From NCBI GenBank assembly GCA_015956445.1, contig WIUZ02000012.1, forward strand, positions 806,001-870,000: DNA of 64,000 nucleotides, given 5' to 3'. The notes beneath the pieces were generated by a model, which was given only the letters and a program-made list of their open reading frames with translations, searched no databases and was not told where the DNA came from. A program made the position numbers and the translations under genes. Of this stretch, positions 10,113-20,415 are shown in pieces; the first letter of the stretch is position 1, and the number at the start of each line of letters is the position of its first letter. The stretch comes from Thelephora terrestris (Eukaryota; Basidiomycota; Agaricomycetes; Thelephorales; Thelephoraceae).

Positions 10113-11908
10113 TCAAACGCCCTGATCCACCATTCGTCTTACGCTACCGGCGCGACCGCCAACCACGGCCCTCCACAAGATGGCCAAACCGATGTAAATC
10201 TCCTTCCTTCTCATCCCACTTCGCTTCCACCCCACCTTCGCGACCGCGAGCACCGCGAGCACGAAGCTCAAGTCCAAGAACAACCTCCTTATCACCACAA
10301 ATGTTGGAGACCTATTCTCGTTCACCGCCAGGAAGGCCGCAGCCCCACGTACAGATGCAAATAGTTTTGCGAATGGTTGAAGGACGAGGGACCATAACCC
10401 CATGTCATCCAGATCGAAGGTGAGTTCTCCGGAGGAAGACGATGAACCAAACCGATTTGGCGAATTGGAGTCCCTTGGTGAATAAGCTGCCCGTGTTCGA
10501 ACGGAAGGCCGGGATATCTCCAAGGTTTCTAAACGTTCCGAGAGAGCGGCGAGGTGCGATTGTACATTCTCTACCGCTCGTTCCAACGTTTGCCTGGATC
10601 CAGGTCTCCGCTGTCCTTGGGTGGGGGCGCTGTGTGCAGCAGACCCCGGTCGCCTGTAAAACAAGATCAGAGGTCGTACTAGGGTCCCGTCACCGATGCC
10701 CATACCCAGAATCGCTGTTCCTTGATGAATGAGCCAAATGTGGAGGGTACGAAGTGGTTGCGGTATTGAAGTTGTCGCCGGGCGCTGCGGCATCTATGAA
10801 TGCAGATTTGGTTTCGTACATCGGCATCGGCTGTTGGTTAGGTACACTGTGCAGGGTGTGAACGGAGTGCACGGAGTAATTTGAAGGCGGTGGCGAGGTA
10901 AGAACGGAGCCCATAGGTGTCCGATACCTATTCCCAGACATGGCAGACAGGGAGGAAAGTGGTCGCTGGCGAGGAGTGGGTTCTGTGTACGGTGAAGTTG
11001 TGTTCCCTCGGTGTGGGCGGTCATGTTCTTCTTGCTCAGAATCGGTTTCTTCCTCCTCAGAAGTCTCTACTAGTGGGGGATTGGGGTAGTACCGTTGGGA
11101 GCCCTGGTCTCCGTAGAGATGTGAGGTATATGGGGGATTTTCTGGCTCGGGGGAACCTGAAGAACCCGATTGCCGACTCAGCGTACCTGACGCACCAAAT
11201 CCAATGATTATTGTCAGAATGAGCTATGGCACGGACAAATGCAATCGGGACGCACGACTTAGCAAAAGATTGCTCGGGTCACCCTCGAACGCCTCAAGCT
11301 CCTTTAGTAGGTCTTTCGCGATCGTCCTTTCAGGGTACTTCTTCAGAACCTAATCCATAGCAAATCTTGTCAATGGGGTAGAAATGTGCATGGCGACACA
11401 GAACTACCTTCATGAGTGCTTCGACGTACAGCCACTTGGCTTCATATTCATCCAGGTCTTTATGCTTTGCCCATGCGTCCCTGAATCACCGTAGCCCACC
11501 GAACAAGTAACAGCGTCAGAATGCAACCGCGATTGACACGTGATATCGTGCGCAAAGTCAGCGCAAGGGGATGGGACACACACCATTTCGCGCGCCCCAG
11601 CATGTCCCAAATTGCCGGCCTGGCGGACGTAACATTACCCACAGTTGCTGGAATTCGAAAGATAAAATCAATCTTGCGTGCGTGCTTGGGAAGTGGGGTC
11701 GGTATAAGTACCTTGCTTGTATAAGCTAACGCGAGAAAGGAACGAGTCAACAAAAGGACATAGAATGGGAACGAAGGTGGTGAGTAACGTACCTATACAT
11801 GGTGAGTTTCTCTTCGTAGTCGGTCTGAATTGGACCATTCTTTGGGAGACTTTGGACAATCTCGACGGCTCGGTCGAATTGTGCGTCGATAAGCTGGTGC
11901 GAGTCCAT
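10113..11908 (-). CDS. Acyl-CoA-binding domain membrane protein (ACBD4/5-like)
   Basis: Starts MDSHQLIDAQFDRAVEIVQ at 11908. The ACBP fold is built over several small exons: VEIVQSLPKNGPIQTDYEEK, LYKQGT, GNVTSARPAIWDMLGRAKW, DAWAKHKDLDEYEAKWLYVE, ALMKVLKKYPERT. The acyl-CoA-contacting YKQ and RP..WD.....KW residues are there. A long Ser/Pro-rich linker (MSGNRYRTPMGSVLTSPPPS and on) and a coiled segment (ERAVENVQSHLAALSERLET) precede a C-terminal hydrophobic anchor (FLDLSFVLAVLAVAKVGW) and a second hydrophobic stretch near the end. This layout, ACBP at the N terminus with a coiled coil and tail anchor, is that of ACBD5/Atg37-type proteins at peroxisomes. Targeting is inferred. The stop is at 10113. 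Confidence 0.8.
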
Positions 11909-12187
11909 GACTTGAGAGGAGGAAAAAATGGAGCCCGGGGAGTAGGGTGCAAGTATGAAGGAGATATAGGACCGATCCTCCTTGCAATTCCGGCCTCGAG
12001 AAGGTGGCAGTCGTGTGCTGAAGCGCTAATGATCGGCTAAGGACCGAAAGAAATATCACGTTCGACGAATCGAGGCTCTCCTTCTTCCAGAGCGGGCGCC
12101 AATTCATGCAACTTTGGGGCTAACGCCGATACGGTACGCTACTTGGGTGCGGCGGAAATCTATACACCTCCACCCTCAGACCGTAAC

Positions 12188-14223
12188 ATGCAGGCCCCGT
12201 CCTTTCCTGATGTAGCCATCTCTGCAAACGAGCATGTCCTCCGAGCCCTACAACTGAACAAAGACCACCAAGCGACGGTAAAGACGCAAATCGAACAACT
12301 AGAGAACAAACTGGCCGCCTTGGAAAAACTCCTGGTTTGTATCCACACCCCATACTCCAGTGGTGGAATTGACTGTGTACCTAGGCAACTGCAGAAGAGC
12401 ATGATGAAGACGATTTCGAACCCGAAGTGGGCGGGTATATCTCTGTTCCCGGATCCTCAGCGATCTCGGCCCCAATCACTTCCAAAGAACTCGCTTCGGA
12501 GGTGAATTGCGTCCTATCCTGTGAGACCTTTGTTGAACGACGCGTGCTCTTACCAGGACTCTCCATTCTACGCGGACAGCCAACGACGGCAGAGGTATAT
12601 AGACTTTACTGGATATCACCCAAGTTCGTCCAGGTTCTCCCGTGATATAAGAGGGGTTTTGAACCGGTTTGCGTTTCGCAGTGAAGACGAAGGAGCTCGA
12701 GGATCTCGCAGAGGCTGTGAGGACCGAGAACCATCGGTTATATGCACTTCAGGAACAACGGAAGTACGGTACCCGCTTGATTCACATCCAGAGACCAGCC
12801 TCTCACAATCATTCTCTCAACAGCGGGAACGCCGCATTGATCCAAAATCCTCCGGAAGAGTTTCTAGAACTTAACAGCGTGGGGATTGATTGGGAGCGTG
12901 TGGCAAGTACGGTATGTACACTTTTACCACCGAGTATGGGAATTGAATCACACATTCTCTCTCTCAAGATGACTTCAAGACATGGTGGTCGTACCGCCAG
13001 GGAATGTGAGATCAAATGGATCGGGGACCGCCATCCAATCATCAACCATGCCCAATGGTCTCAACCGGAAATAAGCAAGTGCAGGGATCTGATGGATACT
13101 TATCGGGCGCAACATGGGCACGGGGTGGCCGTTGATTGGGTGTGGGTCGCAAACGAACTGAAGGTAGCGTCGAGTGAATCTTCCAGACCAGGATTCTGCT
13201 CATATTCTGTTAGACAAACAGAACACCCTTGGACTGTATGCGCCATGGGATAATTCGTAAAACGCATGTTTGGACACCGGAATCCGACAACGCACTTCTG
13301 GAAGCCGTAAAGATCTACGGTCAGAACAACTGGCTTCTAGGTATTTCCAAAACAACAGGGTAACTCGTTATGCATATTGACGGGGAAGTGTACAGTCGCA
13401 CGGGTCGTTTCACCGGACGCAACAGCCCAGCAATGTCAAAACCGGTACCAAAGAACTCTTGATCCGACGCTCAAGCGTGGCCCATGGTCACCGGCAGAAG
13501 ATGCAAAGTTACAACTCGCGGTTTCAGCGTACGGGAATTCGTGGGTTGACGTGGCGGTGATGATGGAGGGGAGGAGCAATGAGCAGTGCAGGGACCGGTG
13601 GAATGAAAGACTGGATCCGAGAATCAACAGGGAGGCGTGGACGGAGGAGGAGGACAAGTTGTTGATGGACACCGTTGATGAACTTGGGGAGGGTAAGTGG
13701 AAGGCGGTGAGCGAGAAGATGGGGAACGGACGAAAGGATAGCGCCGTAAGTGCTTGGTTAGAGCTGTTCCTCACCACTTCGAACGCTGACTTGCACGATC
13801 CAGTGCAGGGCGAGATATGAGACTCTCAAGAAAGTTAAAGCGAATGCACTAGGGGATGTGGGTGAAGGTGGTAACTCGCGGTCTCCTGACGGCCAAGGAG
13901 ACAAGCAGGACGAAGCTTTCGAGACGACTCGGCCTACACCAAAGAAGCGAACATCAACCAAAGGAAAAGGCAAACAGCCTGCAATTCCGCTGCGAGAGGG
14001 AGATTTGACGCAGATAAGTGACAGTTCAGCACAACCACCTCCCAAACGACCAAGGGGTCGGCCGCCCAAGGTCGCTCAGACGCCCAAAACGCCAGGAGAT
14101 GGTGTGTCAAATGCTGAGAGTAGGCCAAGGCCTGTACCGCGTATGCGAGGTAGACCTCCGAAAGTCAAACCGCACGAGTCTCCCCCGACGGTAGATGGTC
14201 CAGGACCGGGACAAAATACATAA
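12188..14223 (+). CDS. Multi-repeat MYB protein, SNAPC4-like, with AT-hooks
   Basis: Start at MQAPSFPDVAISANEHVLRA (12188). A coiled coil (QIEQLENKLAALEKLL), an acidic stretch and DSPFYADSQRRQR lead to a second coiled segment (KTKELEDLAEAVRTENHRL). MYB repeats follow: VGIDWERVAST, GRTARECEIKWIGDRHP, INHAQWSQPEI, VDWVWVANELK, NRTPLDCMRHG, VWTPESDNALLEAVKIYG, AQQCQNRYQRTLDP, RGPWSPAEDAKLQLAV, SNEQCRDRWNERLDP, EAWTEEEDKLLMDTV, CRARYETLKKV. The order and number match the large SNAPc subunit, which activates snRNA genes, though a BAS1-like or general MYB role is possible. The tail has two AT-hooks (KRPRGRPPK, RMRGRPPK). At least seven short introns were read by eye. Confidence 0.75.
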
Positions 14224-14778
14224 TAATAGCACCTAATACGCGGCCCACATTTGGCATCCACCGCATATCAACGCCCCGCAAGAACTGTGCTCCTCCCAGA
14301 AACTTTACCGAAGCCTACCCCTGGTACAGTCGGTATGGAAGGTGGGGGGATCTTGGTCCGCACGTGGTCAGTGACTACCAAGTTCTGGGTGGGAGGATCC
14401 TGGCAGCTGTTTCAGTGAGCATGTGGCTCAGAAAGCACAGGGGAGCGTGAGGACGGTAGGTGAAATTTAGCCCGGCATCTGTCATACGGGGCTGATCGTT
14501 GAGGGAGTGATTTGAGGAGGACAGTCTTCCCAAGATAAAGCGAGTGAGGGGGAACATTGCCAGAGTGGGTAAGCAGATATTGCATAGATGATCAACAGAG
14601 TTAAGATGAGCCTGTCGTTATTCACTCGGTGGCGATCGTCACCGCGCTGCACGGCCCGCAGTTGCATTGCCTCGACAGTGTCGACCAGAGTTGTGATTGC
14701 GGAGCATAAATTGCCTTGCCCAATTTGCTGGCACAAGCACAAGATGACGCCGTGCTTTACTGCTACATCCATTACCGC
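14224..14778. other. Intergenic, no clear gene
   Basis: Holds a minus-strand open frame (14482-14772, beginning MDVAVKHGVILCLCQQ) that looks partly protein-like and follows directly on the uncertain gene at 14779-15631. It may be a further exon of it or its 3' UTR. Nothing else is recognisable. Confidence 0.35.
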
Positions 14779-15631
14779 TCATTTAAGCTCGGAATGCTTG
14801 ACGAGGTCGACGAACCTTTTCTCTGTCTCGAGCGAGTCTCGAGAGTGCTGTAGAAAAGCCTTGGAGTGGTTATTGATGTGAAGGAAGTTGCGTGTGTGAA
14901 AGTACCTGTACTAGGGTGCGGTGGAAACTGTCAGCCTCCACTTGAATTGCAGTATGAATGCGTTTGATGACCCTTACTAACATATAAGAGAGGTCATGGA
15001 CTATGTTGCGAATGGGTTAACGTGTTGGCAGTCGTCATTAAACGCGTTAATTGCGCAGCTGAACTGGGCGCTATATATCTCTCATCGTACCCTAATCTGC
15101 ACCGCGGAGTGGCTTGTGGCCGATGGCCGGTGACACGGTATGAGAGTTCAGGCCTTCAAGCTTCAAGCTTCAAGCCTTCTAGCGATCGGGGGAGATATTT
15201 CCTCTTCGACAGGCGAAGGTTGCGTGTTACCTCCGCATACTGGTGTGTATCGTGAAATACAGATGACGGTCTCTTGAAGCGTGGGAGGGGATTTGTGACC
15301 GTAGTCTCTTTGGACCAGTGTCGACCAAGCCGGGCTTGCCCCATAGTGAGCGTCCGCAATCAATGGCCTGATTGCGCAGCGAGGAGCAGAATGTAACGTG
15401 CGAGTGGGGTGTTTTTGAATAGCATTTCGCAGCAACGTATAGCTAGCCACGGCGTCCTTCAACAGTAGCTCTCGGGTATTGGTATGTCTGCGGCGGGTCG
15501 TCCGTGTCGTTCCTTAGTAGGCTTGTACAAGAATGTGGCACACCTGACGAGTTCCGACGATGTTGGGGATGGTAGATGATAGAGTATCCTTGAGGCCGAT
15601 GGGATCGGTTCTCCTTCGAAGGAGTCGGCAT
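14779..15631 (-). CDS. Possible small intron-rich gene, unresolved
   Basis: Protein-like pieces lie in order on the minus strand. An ATG at 15631, 152 bp from the divergent DUF2985 gene, gives MPTPSKENRSHRPQGYSIIY then HPQHRRNSS and a GTGTGC donor. Next come ELLLKDAVASYTLLRNAI and, in other frames, RFKRPSSVFHDTHQYAE. Downstream, MLVRVIKRIHTAIQVEADSF, then HRTLVQ joins over a GTACTT..AAG intron to AFLQHSRDSLETEKRF and VDLVKHSELK, stop at 14779. The last two exons are helical and convincing as protein; the middle cannot be assembled by eye. I do not recognise the family. It could also be a decayed gene. Confidence 0.35.
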
Positions 15632-15783
15632 GCTATTTATAGTGATCGAAAGATTCGAGTGGCGCGAGATGGCGCCCACGTAAGCCGACCTTCCCGGGGA
15701 ACTTCCCGTCACATCAGCTTGGGACGACTTTCGCTACATACTCCACTCCCCATCCACAACAGCTGTGTCGTCGCTGGCCAACG

Positions 15784-17877
15784 ATGCCGTCCATCCGCGT
15801 CAAGACCCCACGGTCTTTTTACAAGTTCTTAGAAGGAGAGCCCCCGGGTTCGCCTGATCCAACAAACAGACGGCCTCGTTCCAAATCCGTGATCGAGGTC
15901 TTCTCCGGGCCCCCTTTCCTGCAGTCTCCAGACCTTCAATCACCTCGACCGGAATCATATGCTCCGAATCTAAGAAGAGCTTACAGTAGAGTCTCGCAGC
16001 AGATTTCCAATACATCAAGAGAGGGACTTCCTGGGCCGTCATCCCCACTGCAGTACCGAGGAAGCAATGCTTCCCAGGACAACTCCGCTATGTGGGAGGA
16101 AGACGACGAAAACGAGGCTGTCATAGATCATCTGGACGTTATTGGTGCGTGATTCCTGTACGTGCGACAACGTTTACAGAGAGACTGAACCCGCTTCCGT
16201 AGACCCACAAGTAGCGACCGTGTCGAATCTTACAAATGCTGCAAACTCTATCGTTATGTATGTCGTGGTGCACATCACCTAGATGTTTGATTGACATGTA
16301 CACAGACCACCGATGTCTCTTTATTCCCTGAAACCGACGGTTGTGTTATCACGTGCTGACCGGAGATCCCGCCTCCACCTTGAAGAGGGAGGGGAACTTG
16401 GAATGGAGAACGAGCTGGACATGCACGTTGCAGACTTGCTGAGGTACGTTCGTGACAATGTGGCGAGTTTACCGCTGCTCAACGGGCGACAGCGAGCAAA
16501 ATCGATTTAAAGGAATCATGAAGGGAGTGTGGAGCTTCGTGAAAACCCGTCCGTGCCTCTTCCTTACCGCGTGTCCTCAGGTACTGACAACATAGTAGCT
16601 CTCGGCGTATGTACTTTTCTTGTCTCCGTTGATCGGCGGCTCACCATTCTCCACTGAAGTTTGTTACAGCCGTCTATGGCTTTGCAGTAGGCACGCCCCT
16701 TTCGTCCCCTATAGTACTTCGAGTCCGGCTGATCTGTCGCAGTTTTCTGGGGCGCAGCGATAGTTTTCTTCCTGGCGAAGTTCATCAACTTTCATAATGC
16801 AGAGAAACAAGGGTTTTGGGTTGAAGTATCTTCCCAGGTCGAAAACGGCAAGCGTATCCATCCTTGCAGTCCAGTCGCAACGCTCATCCCGATCCATTAT
16901 AGCTTTGTTTACAGCTACCGGCGTCGGCTTTATTCCCTTCCGCGCTATGGACACTTACCGTAAGTGCGGACCTCCAATTCACCGTCCAGGCCGGCTGAAG
17001 GTCAGTAGGGATGTACAACATCTGGTACTTCAAACGCAAGGTCCACCAGCTGCGGAAAGAGCGGGGTTTACCACCCCTTTTAGACGAGGATGACCTCCCA
17101 GACCCAGTATATGACCCGAATTATGTTGGACTCCCACCATGACTTCGCTTCTTAAGCTAACACCGACTCTACGTAGGTCCATGTTTTGACCGATAAGGAA
17201 CAGCGAGATCTACACTATCGTGAGCTGATTTATGTCGTAATCTACACCGGCTACTGATGAGCACAGACCAACAGCAATTCATGAGATCTCAAACATGGTA
17301 CCGACCCCATGGAACAGCAACGCACAGAGCCTTTCCTATCAAGTGAGCGGTATCTTGTAGCTGGCTGGTGGTTGAGGGGTCGACTGACATCGTTTACTGA
17401 CAGCATCGCCTTGATGATATGTTGCTGTATCGACGGTAACTCTTTTTTTCAAGTTATTCTTTGCGGGACTATGTGGGGCCTCAACAGGTACGGCAGCAAT
17501 TCGTTTGCCCCGCCTTGCCGCTAAGATGCTACGCCCTTAGGTTCCAACGACCCCCTTGGTCAACTGGCATCTTAATACCTACGAGCTTCCTTTGTGGCAT
17601 CGCGTCCGCAGTCCTCATCTGGCAGGGGGGAAAGAAGACCAAACGCGTAGAAAAGGTCGAGCAGTTCCTCAAGAATGCTTTGGCCATGGAAGAAAAGCCG
17701 CGGGCACCTAACCAAGGGTCGCCGTTGCTCTCACCCCGAGCTACTCCACGTCTTCCAACCTCTCCCCTCGTCAATTCTCCTATCACAGCGAGTGGTACTG
17801 ATAGAGACGAAAAACGCGACGTCGACAGCATGGTGATCGAGTCGATGATCGTACCACCACACGAAGATATTCCATGA
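15784..17877 (+). CDS. DUF2985-like multi-pass membrane protein
   Basis: Starts MPSIRVKTPRSFYKF with a Ser/Pro-rich cytosolic arm, then HLDVIDPQVATVSNLTNAAN and HVADLLSEQNRFKGIMKGVW. Membrane segments follow: VVFWGAAIVFFLAKFINF, GVGFIPFRAMDTYR, then MYNIWYFKRKVHQLRKERG, DEDDLPDPVYDPNYVH, VLTDKEQRDLHY, QTWYRPHGTATHRAFPIN, DGNSFFQVILCGTMWGLNR, STGILIPTSFLCGIASAVLI and a Lys/Ser-rich tail. The DGNSFFQ..CGTMWG block is the hallmark of this conserved fungal family of unknown function. About twelve exons; at least one junction (donor at 16691) requires GC-AG splicing and another (16848) permits it. Function is unknown; a membrane location is clear. Confidence 0.75.
16691..16902 (+). other. Two candidate GC-AG introns in the DUF2985-like gene
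   Basis: At 16691 an intron beginning GCACGC and ending TCGCAG at 16742 is needed to join GFAV to VFWGAAIVFF in phase; the only nearby GT (16687) breaks the frame. At 16848 an intron beginning GCAAGC and ending TATAG at 16902 joins VEN to ALFTATGVGF; a GT at 16854 is a canonical alternative adding two residues. Confidence 0.45.
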
Positions 17878-18011
17878 CCATCTACGATTCCCCCTCACGT
17901 TACCATCTAAGCCTATTATCCCCTCATACAGGTTTGGTTTTGCGTTTCATAATCTTTTCTGGAGATGATTTATGTAACTATACTAAGTATTACACGAAAT
18001 AGCACCCACCG

Positions 18012-18844
18012 CTAAAACAGGATCTTTTGGTCGAGACTCTGGACCTCCTTGAAGCATTCTTCATACAGGTCTTTGAACTCATCGTCTGGTAGATCTTTTG
18101 TCGCGTCTGAGGTTTTTCCATCTTTCGCTTTTGGCTTCTTCTTCAGGTTGGGACAGATCATGACGCAGCTTGTTGGACGTTTCGTCGCGCTCGCGTGGCC
18201 GAGCTCTTCCTTTGAAGGAACAAAGACGTATGGTATTTGTGCGTCTTCGCACATCACGGGCAGGTGTGAGATTATGTCGATGGGGGTGATGTCCCCCGCG
18301 AGGATCAAGATGCTAAAAACGCAGCGCTGAATCGTGGGGAGGTGGAATATCAGATGGACTACAGTGCTCACCCTTTTTCGCCCTTCCTGATGCCCTTCAC
18401 CACCTCCTTCACACCGCGTTTTACCTGGCGGGCTTTCGACGCTGAACCGCCTTTATCAGAAAACGGCCAAAAGAAATGGGAGAACTCGCACCTTTCTTCA
18501 CCGCCCTGTTGAGTTTTTTAAGCAATTTCTTTTGAGCCAGTGGGTGCGCTATCGGAGAGAGTTCCTCTATTGGTACAACGAGTTCACCCTGTTCCTCTTT
18601 CTTCGCCTTTTTTGGTTTTTTTGTTACCTGCAGCGTCCGTGTGGGTGAAGCCTATCAGTCAAAGCCGAGTCCGCAACGAGTCGAATTATACCTTGGCATC
18701 TTCAGCGTTGTCCATTTCGACATCCTCCCGGACGTCAGTAGCAGCGGCTTCGACAGGATCCTCCTCGACGAGATCTTTCTTCTTCCTCTCTCTTTTCTCC
18801 TTTTTCTCCTTCTTTTCTTTCTTTTCCGTTGGGTCCTTGGCCAT
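18012..18844 (-). CDS. NHP2: H/ACA snoRNP protein NHP2
   Basis: L7Ae-family RNA-binding protein of H/ACA particles that pseudouridylate rRNA. The ATG at 18844 opens a very Lys/Glu-rich arm (MAKDPTEKKEKKEKK), an acidic stretch, then PIAHPLAQKKLLKKLNRAVK, SASKARQVKRGVKEVVKGIR, KGEKG and, after an intron, LILAGDITPIDIISHLPVMC, IPYVFVPSKEELGHASATKR. Those last blocks are the kink-turn-binding core shared with Nhp2/L7Ae. A Lys-rich acidic insertion and a short helix (EFKDLYEECFKEVQSL) close the protein. The basic N-terminal extension is longer than in yeast Nhp2. Head-to-head with the JmjC gene. Confidence 0.93.
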
Positions 18845-18925
18845 GATCGAGCTAAGGAAGAGTGAGGTTCGGAGCGGGGAGTCGATCACACATTGATCCC
18901 GTTCCATCACCATCCGTTGACCCTC
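18845..18925. promoter_or_regulatory. 81-bp bidirectional promoter, NHP2 / JMJD7-like
   Basis: Only 81 bases separate the divergent start codons of NHP2 and the JmjC hydroxylase gene, so both genes must share core promoter sequence or have transcription starts inside each other's first exon. Confidence 0.7.
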
Positions 18926-20276
18926 ATGAGAGACAAAGAGTCCCTGCGTTGGATATCAGAGCGATATTTTGGTAGGGGTTCGGGACACATTGATTATGGT
19001 CGATGTCTACCGCTAACCACTCGCAGAACAAAACGGAACCCACTACCAGACGTTGCTGACGCCTCCAACGCCTTTGCAATTCTCGAGGTTGGTGCATATA
19101 TCGCGCCCAGTTTTGATAAAAGGTTCGTATACCATACGAGTGCGACAAAAAAACACGTTAACTTTGTTGCACGGGTCACAGGAGTCAAGATTGCTGAGGA
19201 TCTGACTAAATTATGGACGAACGATTATCTTATCGACCGCATGGGAGAACGGCCTATATCTGTAGCTGTGACTCCTAATGGGTACCATGCAAAGTCTGTT
19301 CTCAATGCTGACTCTGACATGAAAAAAGACGGGCCGACGCCGTTACTCCTTACGACGGGACCCACTACTTTGTAGAACCATTGGTTGAGCAGATGGCCAC
19401 GTCAGAGCTACTATCCAGCCTTTCAACAGGTTCGGTGCGCTATTTTGTGATCAATTTCCATCCAGTAGTTGACGCGATCTCCCAGCGGTATCCGAACGTT
19501 CGGACATATACTACCTGCAGTCACAGAACGGGAACGTCTATCGGGCTCGCTCGGCTTCTCTGGAAGAGGGACCCGTTTCGGAGTTTGATAGCTTGAAGCG
19601 CGACATTCCAGAGGAAATTACCTGGTGCAGTGAGGCATTAGGTACCCGTTCTATTTTCCCGTTACTGGGCGGACTGACTGACAAATGTAGGTCTGCCTCC
19701 TGACGCCGTCAACCTGTGGGTTGGTGATAGTCGGAGCGTCACCAGTGTACACAGCGGTGAGAACAGCAAAATTTTACACCATTGACGTCGGTGGACCGTT
19801 CGCTCCAGATCCGTACGAAAACATTTACTGCGTGATAAGGGGGAAGAAGATCTTCACCCTGTTCCCCCCTAGCGAGGGATGGTTGCTGGAAGGTAGAAAA
19901 TCTGCGTCGCGTTGGCTTCATGATGTTGAGCGCCCTTGCAGAACGGGAATACCCCCACGCAACATACACCCGATCCTCGCCGTCTTCGGACCTCAAAATC
20001 TTGCCCTCCGGTAAGACCGTTCGGTGGTCGTCAATACCGGAGCCCGACATATATCCTCCTTCCGGAACGCACCCAATCCACATCGAGGTCGGAGCTGGGG
20101 ATGCGATCTACTTGCCAGCTGGGTGGTGGCATCACGTTCGCCAGTCTGGACCGACAGTCATCGCTCTGAACTGGTGGTATGACATGGAAATGAGTGGGAT
20201 GACTTGGGTGATGCTGAGTTTCCTCCGTGGGATGCACCTCGAGGGGGATGATAACGCCGAGGACGATAACCTCTGA
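18926..20276 (+). CDS. JMJD7: JMJD7-like JmjC hydroxylase
   Basis: Fe(II)/2-oxoglutarate oxygenase of the JMJD7 (cupin-8) group; the human enzyme is a lysyl hydroxylase acting on DRG GTPases. Start MRDKESLRWISERYF; exons join to LLTPPTPLQFSRLVHISRPV, LIKGVKIAEDLTKLW, MGERPISVAVTPNG, joined to RADAVTPYDGTHYFVEPL. Then YYLQSQNGNVY, ITWCSEALGLPPDAVNLWVG, SVTSVHSDPYENIYCVIRGK, KIFTLFPPSEGWL, and YLPAGWWHHVRQS, VIALNWWYDMEM. The iron-binding H-x-D is HSD (SVTSVHSDPYE) and the distal His lies in WWHHV. Every JMJD7 block is present in order, so the call is firm. One intron edge near 19430-19500 is unclear. Confidence 0.88.
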
Positions 20277-20415
20277 CTATCCTATTCCGTAGGTGTACTT
20301 CAGTGCACGGTGTGCGGATCTCTAACGCCAACGAACTTCAAATCCAACAGGTTTATCAGTTACTATCATTTGTCGTACGGAGGAAACATGCGCGTCTGTA
20401 AAACGTTGGAAACTT

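Noticed and set aside
9872-10423. Plus-strand 183-residue frame
   Set aside because: Antisense to the conserved C-terminal part of the acyl-CoA-binding membrane protein; composition typical of a mirror frame.
15157-15178. TTCAAGC repeated three times
   Set aside because: Only three short units, within a possible intron or exon of the unresolved gene; not enough to call a repeat array.
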